Of a stretch of 41,819 nt of DNA, positions 28,235 to 36,005 are shown in pieces. Both the position numbers and the translations under genes were made by a program. Position 1 is the stretch's first letter. Each line of letters starts with the position of its first letter. The stretch spans positions 1 to 41,819 of the forward strand of contig JAKSOG010000002.1 in assembly GCA_024405715.1 (NCBI GenBank), written 5' to 3'. The notes below the pieces were generated by a model, which was not told the origin of the DNA, searched no databases, and saw only the letters and a program-made list of their open reading frames with translations. The DNA is from Victivallaceae bacterium (GTDB taxonomy: Bacteria; Verrucomicrobiota; Lentisphaeria; Victivallales; Victivallaceae).

Positions 28235-28263
28235 AATATAACCGGCGAAGCGGTGAATGTCAA
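28235..28263 (-). promoter_or_regulatory. Strong promoter of the hydrolase gene
   Basis: On the minus strand, a consensus TTGACA (28263-28258), a 17-base spacer and TATATT (28240-28235) precede the hydrolase start at 28202. This is the best promoter match in the window. Transcription would start near 28228 with a leader of about 25 bases. Confidence 0.75.
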
Positions 28264-28296
28264 CGCGGAAACCGGGAAAAAGCGCGCGCAACGGCG

Positions 28297-28515
28297 TTAT
28301 CGCGTCGAATCGGAACTTTTTCCGGAGCGGATTGTGCCGCAACTTTTGACGCTGTTGCGCAATTGCACGATGAAATCGTCGTCATCATCCAGATCGTGCA
28401 ATTTTTTTGCGCATTCCGCACATTTGCCCAGATGCGCGGCGCAGACGATGCGTCCCAGCAGCGACATTTCGCCGTTGCGGTAAAGTTCCAGTTCCTCTTT
28501 GTCATAGTGGTTCAT
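28297..28515 (-). CDS. Small zinc-finger protein, candidate anti-sigma factor
   Basis: This 72-residue protein contains AAHLGKCAECAKKLHDL, i.e. His-x3-Cys-x2-Cys at about residues 28-35. That is the motif of the ZAS zinc-binding anti-sigma domain, which usually clamps the sigma factor. It lacks a membrane segment. An acidic LDDDDDF stretch follows. Its ATG overlaps the stop of the sigma gene (ATGA), so the pair is translationally coupled, as is usual for sigma/anti-sigma pairs. It is short for a complete ZAS protein. It could equally be a different zinc-binding adaptor. Confidence 0.68.
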   Translation of the reverse strand: MNHYDKEELELYRNGEMSLLGRIVCAAHLGKCAECAKKLHDLDDDDDFIVQLRNSVKSCGTIRSGKSSDSTR

Positions 28516-29126
28516 TCCTGTTCCTCCAATTTCGCAATGATCTCTTTCAGCGTGGCGATGCAGCGGCTTTTGGCGGTATAGACTGAAGAAAGGGAAAGGT
28601 TCAAAAAATCCGCCACTTCGTTCACCGGACGGTTCTGCACCGCGTACATTTCAAAAGCGATGTAGGTTTCCGGGCGGACTTTGGTCTTCAATTCCGTCAT
28701 CGCCATCGCCATCACATGTTTGCGCCATTGCGTTTCCCAGATGTTTCCCCATTCGTCCGACGACGGCAGTTCGTCGGAAGCGGTTTCGGCATCGAGAGGC
28801 AGATGCGATTTCCGGCGATGGTAGATACGGATCGCCTGATTGCGGATGATCTTGCGCAGAAAATGACGGAAACGTCCCTTTTCGGGCGTGTATTGAAACG
28901 AAAGGTGTTCCGGAATATGTTCGGGGTCGTACTTCCCGACGATGTCTTTGCGGAAAATTTCCGCCATCACCTGCAGAACGAGTTCTTCTTTTTCGTCCTG
29001 CGTCAATCCGCAGTCGCCGCCGCACAGATAGATCAGCGGCTTGTAGGCGTCGTAAAATTCCCGCCAGGAAATTTCATCTCCGGCGCGCACCCGCGCCAAC
29101 AGCGATTTGTTCGTCGTGAAAGCCAT
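28512..29126 (-). CDS. ECF-type RNA polymerase sigma factor
   Basis: This 204-residue protein has the two helical domains of an ECF sigma factor. Domain 2 covers about residues 5-100 (SWREFYDAYKPLIYLCGGDCG, then the KGRFRHFLRKIIRNQAIRIYHRRK region). Domain 4 lies at about 140-198 and contains the helix-turn-helix VNEVADFLNLSLSSVYTAKSR. The linker is longer than in many ECF factors. The ATG at 29126 was preferred over 29162 because GGGAGG lies about 12 bases before it. It follows the kinase gene by 75 bases and overlaps the zinc-finger gene. No promoter of its own is visible, so it probably shares the kinase promoter. Confidence 0.87.
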   Translation of the reverse strand: MAFTTNKSLLARVRAGDEISWREFYDAYKPLIYLCGGDCGLTQDEKEELVLQVMAEIFRKDIVGKYDPEHIPEHLSFQYTPEKGRFRHFLRKIIRNQAIRIYHRRKSHLPLDAETASDELPSSDEWGNIWETQWRKHVMAMAMTELKTKVRPETYIAFEMYAVQNRPVNEVADFLNLSLSSVYTAKSRCIATLKEIIAKLEEQE

Positions 29127-29201
29127 AACGATCTGCGTCCTCCCGTTTTTTCCCTTTGCCAACTTACTGCCGCAAAAGGCGTTTTTTTTACACCGGGCGG
29201 A

Positions 29202-30758
29202 TCATTTTACATCGATTTTAAGCGTTTTCAGCACGGACTCGACTTCCTCGCGCCGCACCGGATACGTTTCCGCCTTGGACGTGAGCGTGATGGAAAAAGG
29301 ATCCCCCTTCCGCAGAAAAACGTAAAGTATGGCGACGGATTTTCCCGGGTCGGACGAGAAAGATATTTCGATGCACGGCATGGAATTGCGCACCGTGCGT
29401 TTGAGATCGTAAACCCGCGAATTGTAGGCAAGTTCCCCCCGGAAAATTTGTTGGATATGGAAACGCCATTCGTCGTCGGGAAGCGAGGCGAGGTTTTCCG
29501 CCGAATTCGGAATGCTCTGCATGGCGAGATTGTCTGCGAATACCGGGTCGTAATCGCAGTAAATGTAACTGCCTTTGAATCCCAGGGCTTGCCGGAACAT
29601 TTGCTGCCGTTTTTCATTGATCGGAGAGCGCGAATCGTCTTCGGGGAATCTTTCATTGAGTAATTTTCGCGCCGTTTCCGCCGACACCGGTTCCCATTCC
29701 GCAGGGATCAGCATGGATATGCCTATATCCGCGTCCCGGAACATTTTGTTCCGGCGGTGGGTGATCTCGAAACGCGTTTCCCGGCGGTGCATCCAGTAGA
29801 TGCCGCTTCCCGCGATCAGCGCGATGACGATGCAGACGATCCAGTGGCGCAAACACCACGCGGCCGCGCGGACGGCGCCGCGGAGGGGGGATGCGGCGCA
29901 TTCGCGCAGGGAATGGAGCGTTTTCGCCGCGAAGGTGTCGCCCCGTTCAAGCGAGCGTCCGATCCGTTGCAGTTCCCGTTCGATTTTTCCCGTCGACGTC
30001 AGCCGAAGAAGCGACTCTTTTTCGCAAAGCCGGCACGAGAGCCGCAGAAAAAGTTTCAGCGGCAGCGTCAGCGGCAATTCCGCCGGAACGGCCGGCCATT
30101 CGCGGGGATGATTTCCTGTCGCGCAACAATAGATGACTTTTCCGAAAGCGTAAAGATCGTTGCTTTTCCGCGAAAAATGCGTGTCCGACACGGTGGAGTC
30201 GGAACTTCGGATCTCCGGAGGCAGAAAATCCATTGTCCCCGCGATCTGCGTCATCGTCGAATTCAGCGATGAAAGCAAACCGATGTCGCCGAGTTTCGGG
30301 ATCCCTTTCACGAAAAGGATGTTGTCCGGCTTGATGTCGCGGTGAGCGAACCCCGCGGCGTGGATCGTCGCGATGCCCCGGAAAATTTCCGTCAGTACGC
30401 GCAGGATGTCCTCGCGGGGCAAAGGCCCGCCGCGCAGCCGGGACGCGAGCGTGTCGGGGCGATAGCTTTCCCGCGAAGCGGAATCCGCCGCTTCCATCGT
30501 ATAGAAAAACGTGTCGTCGTCTTCCTCGACGTGATAGATTTGAAGCAATTCCGGTGCGTTTTCGGTGATTTTGCGGTAATGGATGACGCCTTTGAGTTCG
30601 CGCGCCCATCCGTCGCCGAGCTTTTCCTTGGAAATGATCTTGACCGCAAGACGCCGTCCGGAAAGGTCTTCCCCGTAATAGACGTCTCCGTAGGCGCCGC
30701 CGCCGCAACGGCAAAGTAGCGTGATCCCGTGATATTTTTGTCCGGTAAGTGCAAGCAT
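29202..30758 (-). CDS. Transmembrane Ser/Thr protein kinase
   Basis: This 518-residue protein has an N-terminal Hanks-type kinase domain, one membrane segment at about 304-323 and a C-terminal extracytoplasmic domain of about 190 residues. Kinase motifs are the glycine loop GGGAYG (19-24), the invariant Lys40 in LAVKI, and HRDIKPDN (139-146) with catalytic Asp141. The metal-binding Asp158 sits in GDIG, where DFG is usual; isoleucine in place of phenylalanine is tolerated in some active kinases. A PPE motif follows the activation segment near 180. The sensor domain is of no family I recognise. It precedes the sigma factor and zinc-finger genes, so it may control that sigma factor by phosphorylation. 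Confidence 0.9.
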   Translation of the reverse strand: MLALTGQKYHGITLLCRCGGGAYGDVYYGEDLSGRRLAVKIISKEKLGDGWARELKGVIHYRKITENAPELLQIYHVEEDDDTFFYTMEAADSASRESYRPDTLASRLRGGPLPREDILRVLTEIFRGIATIHAAGFAHRDIKPDNILFVKGIPKLGDIGLLSSLNSTMTQIAGTMDFLPPEIRSSDSTVSDTHFSRKSNDLYAFGKVIYCCATGNHPREWPAVPAELPLTLPLKLFLRLSCRLCEKESLLRLTSTGKIERELQRIGRSLERGDTFAAKTLHSLRECAASPLRGAVRAAAWCLRHWIVCIVIALIAGSGIYWMHRRETRFEITHRRNKMFRDADIGISMLIPAEWEPVSAETARKLLNERFPEDDSRSPINEKRQQMFRQALGFKGSYIYCDYDPVFADNLAMQSIPNSAENLASLPDDEWRFHIQQIFRGELAYNSRVYDLKRTVRNSMPCIEISFSSDPGKSVAILYVFLRKGDPFSITLTSKAETYPVRREEVESVLKTLKIDVK

Positions 30759-30782
30759 ATGGAAATTCCGCGATCCCCCTTT

Positions 30783-30810
30783 AATATATTGAAGTTTTTC
30801 CCTGTGTCAA
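30783..30810 (-). promoter_or_regulatory. Promoter of the kinase-sigma-zinc finger operon
   Basis: On the minus strand, a consensus TTGACA (30810-30805), a 16-base spacer and TATATT (30788-30783) precede the kinase start at 30758. Transcription would begin near 30776 with a leader of about 18 bases. It overlaps the plus-strand promoter at 30789-30817. Confidence 0.68.
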
Positions 30811-30817
30811 TTATATT
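30789..30817 (+). promoter_or_regulatory. Promoter of the secreted TIM-barrel-like gene
   Basis: TTGAAG at 30789-30794, a 17-base spacer and TATATT at 30812-30817 form a good sigma70-type promoter starting near 30824, about 47 bases before the ATG. Its whole -35 and spacer are interleaved with the minus-strand promoter, so polymerase cannot occupy both at once. Confidence 0.65.
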
Positions 30818-30870
30818 AAGAGCGGAAAAATGTTTTTTTCCGTTTTTTATTTCGTTTGAAAGGATATGCT

Positions 30871-32853
30871 ATGTTCCGCAAAATTCTTTTGACCGGGGCG
30901 ACGGTGTTTTGCGTCGCCTCCGGCGCGGTGGAACCCGCCGCCAGCCGTCCGCTGATGATCCAGCGTTTTTCCGTTGACGAGATCAATCCCGGCATCTGGG
31001 AAAAAATGCTTCCCGAACTTGAAAAATATCGCGCGTGCGCCGATGAAGTGTGGTTTTCCAACGGTACGTTTTTCCCTTCTCTGGAAGGACACGCCAGACG
31101 GGCGGAACGCATGGCAAAGTGCGCCGCCGACTTGCGGAAAATCGGCATTGTTCCGAGCTTGCAGATCCAGGAAACCGTCGGACACGGCGACCGTTTTTCC
31201 GCACCGGAAAATATGGCGGGAAAAAACTGGGGCTCCTACGTCGGCAAAAACGGGGAAGTCTGCAGGATCTCCAACTGCCCGCGGCAGACGGGGTTTCTCG
31301 AATATCTCGACAAAATGAGCCGTCTTTACGCCGCGTGGAAGCCCGGCAGCGTCTGGATCGACGACGATCTGCGCCTTGCCAATCACGCTCCCGCGAATGA
31401 ATACGGCGGCTGTTACTGTGAAACGTGCCTTAAACTTTTCTCCGAAAAAGAAGGGCGCGCCTATACCCGTGAAGAACTTATCAAAGCGTGTAAAACCGAC
31501 CCTGCGTTGGAAAAAAGATGGCTTGCTTTCGGCGAGGAAAGTCTTTGCCTCGTCGCCGCGACGATCGCCAAGGCGTTCCACGAAGTTTCCCCCGATACGC
31601 GGTTGGCATTGCAGCATACCAAGATCCCGGAACGCAATGCGATCTTGCGTACTTTGCAGCAAGTAAGCGGTCACCGTAGTGCATCGCGACCGGGGGGAAG
31701 CGCGTACAGCGATCACAATCCTTACGCCTTTTTGCACAAAAGCATGACGATTTCCAAGCAGGTCACGGAACAGGTCGGTTACGACGTCGTCGATCAGATC
31801 TGCGCCGAGATCGAAGATTTTCCCCGCGATTTTACCTGCAAGACCGCGCAGGGCTTGAACCTTGAATCGCTGCTTTACTTGTCTTCCGGAGCGGATTCGC
31901 TTTCCTATTACGCCGTCAATCCCTTTTTGGAAACGCCGGATTGGTACGGGGAAAACATTTTTGCGCCGTTGGCGAAAAATGCGCCGTTTTACCGCGATTA
32001 CATCGCTTTCGCCGCAGGAACGCATCCCGCCGGAGTCGGCGTCGCGCGTGAGTATGATTACTGGAAGAACGTCGAAGTCCTCGCCGTCGGGTTGCCGATC
32101 GCGGGTTACCGTCGCGATGCGATGGTCAGGATCGTGACGGAAGAGGTCGTCAACGCTCTTTCCGAAGAGGAACTTGTTGCGGAGTTGACGGGCGTAAGCG
32201 TCCTGCTCGACGGCGCCGCCGTCGATGCGCTGGGAAAAAAGGGGCTGTCGCATCTGGTCGGCGGGGTTGCCGCGCAACCGCTTCCGCAAGCGGAGGAATA
32301 TTACACCGATGATCCGTTGAATAAGGATCTTGCGGTCGATCGGCATGGAAGTTATTGCGCGCCCGCTTTCAAATTCACCGTGCCGCCGGAAACCAAAGCG
32401 CGCATCCTGGGCGAATACCGTCAGCCGGAAAAAGCCCCCGCGACCGTCCTTATCGCGCGCGAAGACGGTACTTTCATCGGCTTGCTCGGTGCTGGCGGTT
32501 TCGAGTGGATCGTCATCTCTTCGACGCGGGTGCCGTTTCTCTATAATCTTCTGGACGAAATGGCGAAACACCAACTTCCCGCTTTGCCCGTCCGCCCCGT
32601 CCAATGCAACGTCATCCCCCGTGTCGATGAAAAGGGCGCGCTCCGGTGCGTGACGATCGCCAACGCGACCATCGGAGTGCAACCGCCTTTTGAAATGCTT
32701 TTGCGCAACGTGCCGGAAAATGCTTCCGCCGCCGAATGGGTCACTGCGGAAAATGAACCCGTCAAGTGCGAATTGCGTCGCGCAAACGGCGAAACGCGCG
32801 TGACGATCCCCGCCATCGGCGCGTGGAGGATCGGATTTTTGAAAGTTAAGTAA
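30871..32853 (+). CDS. Secreted TIM-barrel-like protein, putative glycoside hydrolase
   Basis: This 660-residue protein has a signal peptide (MFRKILLTGATVFCVASG...). The N-terminal ~370 residues show alternating strands and helices of a TIM barrel, with acidic clusters such as VWIDDDLRLANH near 170-180 and a CYCETC cysteine patch near 187. This recalls GH42-like or other (beta/alpha)8 glycosidases, but I cannot name a family. A middle region (about 425-475) resembles a beta-galactosidase trimerisation-type alpha/beta domain. A small beta-sandwich ends the protein. The ATG at 30871 has AAAGGA about 8 bases upstream; a TTG at 30856 is in frame but lies on that site. It diverges from the kinase gene and is followed by a glycosyltransferase. 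Confidence 0.7.
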   Translation: MFRKILLTGATVFCVASGAVEPAASRPLMIQRFSVDEINPGIWEKMLPELEKYRACADEVWFSNGTFFPSLEGHARRAERMAKCAADLRKIGIVPSLQIQETVGHGDRFSAPENMAGKNWGSYVGKNGEVCRISNCPRQTGFLEYLDKMSRLYAAWKPGSVWIDDDLRLANHAPANEYGGCYCETCLKLFSEKEGRAYTREELIKACKTDPALEKRWLAFGEESLCLVAATIAKAFHEVSPDTRLALQHTKIPERNAILRTLQQVSGHRSASRPGGSAYSDHNPYAFLHKSMTISKQVTEQVGYDVVDQICAEIEDFPRDFTCKTAQGLNLESLLYLSSGADSLSYYAVNPFLETPDWYGENIFAPLAKNAPFYRDYIAFAAGTHPAGVGVAREYDYWKNVEVLAVGLPIAGYRRDAMVRIVTEEVVNALSEEELVAELTGVSVLLDGAAVDALGKKGLSHLVGGVAAQPLPQAEEYYTDDPLNKDLAVDRHGSYCAPAFKFTVPPETKARILGEYRQPEKAPATVLIAREDGTFIGLLGAGGFEWIVISSTRVPFLYNLLDEMAKHQLPALPVRPVQCNVIPRVDEKGALRCVTIANATIGVQPPFEMLLRNVPENASAAEWVTAENEPVKCELRRANGETRVTIPAIGAWRIGFLKVK

Positions 32854-32902
32854 ATGAATGCGGCGGATATTGGCGCTTTCTCTACAAAATCAAGGATGGA
32901 AA

Positions 32903-33934
32903 ATGATTAAGATATCGGTATTGATTCCGGTTTTCAATCAGGAAAAATTCATTTCGGAATGTCTGGATAAAGTTTTGTTTCAGACCTTGAAAGACATTGA
33001 AATCATCTGCGTCGATGACGGTTCGACGGACCGCAGTGCGGAAATTTTAGCGGAATATGCGGCCCGAGATCGGCGGTTGCGTTTTGTTTCACATCAAAAT
33101 ACCGGAGTTGCCGCCGCGCGGAATGAACTTTTGCTTGCCGCCCGTGGACAATTCGTGATCTTTCTCGATCCGGATGACTATTATCCGGCGGATGATGTTT
33201 TGGAATCACTTTATGATGCCGCGATTTCTCATAAATGCAAGGCTGCGGGCGGAGAATTTTCGATCCTGAAAAAAGACGGTACGGTAAGGACGGATTTTCC
33301 GGAACCTCGGCTTTCGGGATATGTTTTCCGGCGGGAAGGAGTCATCGATTATCACGATTATCAGTTCGATTACGGTTTTACGCGATTCATTTTTGACCGG
33401 GAAATGATCGTGCAGAACAAAATCTTTTTCCCCGCTTATCTGCGCTTTGAGGATCCACCTTTTTTTATTCAGGCAATGCTGTGCGCCGAAAAATTCTATG
33501 CGCTGAAAAAGGTGGTCTACCTCTATCGCACCGGACACAAAAAGGTGGATTTTTTGGGAAACGACGGAAAAAAACTTTGCGGTTTGTTTTCCGGTATAAG
33601 GGATTGTTATGTCCTGGCTGAAAAGCACAAACTGATGCAATTGCGGAATTTTCTTTTGCAACGCATACTGGTCAGTTATCGCAGAGAATTTTTCTTTTGC
33701 AACGACCGGGGAATGGCGCGGGACGAATTTCAACGATTGCTGAACGTATTGGCTCCGGAAGATCTTGTCCGGCTTGCAGATCAGCTTCGACAATGGCTGT
33801 TGGAAGCACGGATTGCGCAGAAAAAATCAACCGCTTTGCAAAACAAGAGCGGACGGTCCGGTCTTGCCCATTCGGTCAAAAAAATGATTCGCCGTATTTT
33901 CCCTTTTTTGCGACGGTGTAAGAAAGCGAAATAA
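32903..33934 (+). CDS. Family 2 glycosyltransferase
   Basis: This 343-residue protein is a GT-A fold glycosyltransferase, transferring a sugar from a nucleotide donor. The motifs are SVLIPVFNQEKFISECLD (5-22), VDDGSTD (37-43) for nucleotide binding, and LDPDD (88-92) as the metal-binding DxD equivalent. The C-terminal part is basic, ending in a KKMIRRIFPFLRRCKK stretch that may contact the membrane. The ATG at 32903 has AAGGATGG upstream. It is visibly lower in G+C than its neighbours (many AAA, TTT, GAA and TTG codons), so it may have been acquired. Its acceptor is unknown; surface polysaccharide or lipopolysaccharide is usual for this family. It lies 49 bases after the secreted TIM-barrel-like gene. 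Confidence 0.85.
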   Translation: MIKISVLIPVFNQEKFISECLDKVLFQTLKDIEIICVDDGSTDRSAEILAEYAARDRRLRFVSHQNTGVAAARNELLLAARGQFVIFLDPDDYYPADDVLESLYDAAISHKCKAAGGEFSILKKDGTVRTDFPEPRLSGYVFRREGVIDYHDYQFDYGFTRFIFDREMIVQNKIFFPAYLRFEDPPFFIQAMLCAEKFYALKKVVYLYRTGHKKVDFLGNDGKKLCGLFSGIRDCYVLAEKHKLMQLRNFLLQRILVSYRREFFFCNDRGMARDEFQRLLNVLAPEDLVRLADQLRQWLLEARIAQKKSTALQNKSGRSGLAHSVKKMIRRIFPFLRRCKKAK

Positions 33935-33961
33935 TCCATTCGCGTGAAACGTGTTTCCGCT

Positions 33962-34945
33962 ATGATACTTTCGACCTTTCCGCACCGCGAATTTTGCGTT
34001 TCCGGTTTTCCGTCGGTCGCCGCCGCCGTCCGGGCGTGCGGGAAATCCGGCGGCGGGGTCGTCCGGGTGCCGCCGGGGGGGCTGGCATACCGGCGCGATC
34101 GAAATGGCGGATTTCGTCCGGCTTCATCTCGAAAAAGGCGCAACCGTCGTCTTTTCGCCCGATCCGGAAGATTATTTGCCCGTCGTTTTTACGCGCTGGG
34201 AAGGGATCGAGTGTTTCAATTATCGCGCCCTTGATGCGTACGGCACCCGGAAGTCGCAATCACGGGCGAGGGCATTTTGGACGGCAACGGCGCGGCGTGG
34301 CGCGCGTGGAAAAATGTCAGCAAAGCGCCGCGCTCCGGTTGGCGGAAAAGGGGAAATGCGTTTTCCGGAAAGAAGAGCGCGTTTTCGGTACGCCGGAAGA
34401 TGCTCTGCGCCCGTCTTTCATTCAGTTTGTGAATTGCAAAGACGTCGAAATACAAGGGGTTACCATTTGTGACGGACCGATGTGGACGATCCATCCCGTC
34501 TATTGCGAAAACGTTTCGATCGACGGCGTTTCCGTCCGCACGGCGGGACCCAATACCGACGGGATCGATCCCGATTCCTGCCGCAACATACGGATCTCCC
34601 GTTGCGATTTCGATTGCGGCGACGATTGCATCGCCCTTAAATCCGGCTTGAACGAGGACGGGATGCGCGTCGGGCGTTCCTGCGAAAACGTCGAGATTTC
34701 CGACTGCGTGATGCGCGGCGGTCACGCCACCGTCGCGATCGGGAGCGAACTTTCCGGCGGCATCCGCAACGCCGTCGTCCGTCGTTGCCGCATTTCGGGC
34801 GTCGGCATCGGCATCCGCGTCAAAACGATGCCGGGGCGGGGCGGTTTTGTCGAAAACGTCCTTTTTGAAGATCTGGAAATGAGCGACATATCAAGCGCGG
34901 CGATCCACTTCACGACCGATTACGGACAATCGACGGTACGGCCGC
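33962..34945 (+). pseudogene. Frameshifted GH28 polygalacturonase-like gene
   Basis: GH28 enzymes cleave galacturonan in pectin. The similarity is spread over all three plus frames. It begins at ATG 33962, shifts at a run of seven G (34075-34081; one G fewer restores VPPGGWHTGAIEMADFVRLH). It shifts again near 34250 (before VAITGEGILDGNG) and near 34320-34335. The last frame keeps the catalytic motifs: NTDGID near 34552, the GDDCIA pair near 34617, GGHATVAIGSE near 34717, and a GIRVKT block near 34810. The pattern fades after FTTDYGQST near 34940, short of a normal C-terminus. Several indels and a lost 3' end suggest decay, although the G-run could be a sequencing error. Confidence 0.8.
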
Positions 34946-35005
34946 AGGGAAAGGTCGCGGCGGCTCGACGAGGGATTTTCTTTCCCGCTGTGCGAAAAAT
35001 AGTCG

Positions 35006-35896
35006 TTACGCCTTTGCCGTCCGGCGGAAGGCGTCGAGAAAAGTCTGCAATACCGCCGACGGGTTGTCTTTTTTCCACATCATCGCTTCGGGCAAAACCG
35101 CGTCCGCATCGTCGATGATGCGGAAAACGAATCCGGGATAATCTTTTTGATACGTTACCGGAATGATCGACACGGCGTCGAACGAGGAAAGCAAACGCAA
35201 AATGGTGTGAAAGTTGTCGATCTCCTGAAAGAGTTTCAACTCAAACCCCGCTTTGCGGCAAAGCGCATCGGCGGTCTCCCGCAAAAGCGGGGAATCCTTG
35301 CCGTTCGGCAAAAGGAATGTCGCGTTTCGCAAATCCTTTAATGTGAGTGTTTTGCAACTTGCAAAAGGATGTGTCCGATCCAGGACGACCGCGAGTCTTT
35401 CGCGGGCGATCTCCCGGATCTGAAAATTTTCGTCCGACGCGGCGTGAAACCGGAGAAAACCGATGTCGGCTTCGCCGTTTTTGACGCTTTCATAAACGGC
35501 GCTGCTCGGTTTTTCGTGGATGTGCAATGCGATGTCGGGATAATTCCGGCGGATCAGGCGGATCGTATTAAGCAGGACCGTCAGGTTCGACGCCGACGGA
35601 TTGAATGCGAGGTCGAGTTTTCCGCATTCGCCCCGCGCCGCCGCCCGGACGCGGAGCAGGGCGTTGTCTTCGGCGGCGACAAGCATTTTGGCGTGATGCA
35701 CCAGTTCCTGTCCCGCCGGAGTCAGAGCGACTTTCCAACGGTTCGAGCGCTCGAAAAGGGAACAGCCGCATTCGTGTTCGAGGAGTTTGATCTGATGGCT
35801 CAACGCCGATTGCGCGATGCCCAGTTCTTCCGCCGTGCGGGAAAAATGAAGCGTTTCACTCAACAGCAAAAAAAGATTCAACCGTTCGATATTCAT
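35006..35896 (-). CDS. LysR-type transcriptional regulator
   Basis: This 296-residue regulator has the LysR winged helix-turn-helix at residues 3-60 (FSRTAEELGIAQSALSHQIKLLE) and an effector-binding domain over about 90-290. LysR proteins usually control a divergent operon in response to a small effector. It diverges from the PIG-L/glycosidase/esterase operon, with 109 bases between starts, the expected place for its binding sites. No Shine-Dalgarno sequence is visible before its ATG. Its effector cannot be read from sequence; products of pectin or polysaccharide breakdown are plausible from the neighbours. It ends next to the remains of the GH28 gene. Confidence 0.92.
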   Translation of the reverse strand: MNIERLNLFLLLSETLHFSRTAEELGIAQSALSHQIKLLEHECGCSLFERSNRWKVALTPAGQELVHHAKMLVAAEDNALLRVRAAARGECGKLDLAFNPSASNLTVLLNTIRLIRRNYPDIALHIHEKPSSAVYESVKNGEADIGFLRFHAASDENFQIREIARERLAVVLDRTHPFASCKTLTLKDLRNATFLLPNGKDSPLLRETADALCRKAGFELKLFQEIDNFHTILRLLSSFDAVSIIPVTYQKDYPGFVFRIIDDADAVLPEAMMWKKDNPSAVLQTFLDAFRRTAKA

Positions 35897-35929
35897 TTGA
35901 TCGAAAAAAGAGATTGATTTTCTGTTTTA

Positions 35930-35957
35930 AATATATTGATTGTTTTGTTTTTTTCAA
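35930..35957 (-). promoter_or_regulatory. Promoter of the LysR gene
   Basis: On the minus strand, TTGAAA (35957-35952), a 16-base spacer and TATATT (35935-35930) precede the LysR start at 35896. The 109-base divergent region is very rich in A+T. I saw no convincing plus-strand promoter in it, in keeping with an activator-dependent operon. Confidence 0.55.
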
Positions 35958-36005
35958 TTATTTTTAATAGAAAAACAAGAATTTTTCCGAAAAAGGAGAG
36001 ATTTT

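Noticed and set aside
29163-29201. Plus-strand terminator-like GCC...GGC plus T run before the sigma gene
   Set aside because: The stem is only three or four base pairs, and no plus-strand gene ends there.
35936-35968. Plus-strand promoter for the PIG-L operon
   Set aside because: TTGATT and A+T-rich -10-like words are present but at wrong spacings (about 12, 16 with poor match, or 21 bases). No convincing promoter could be called.
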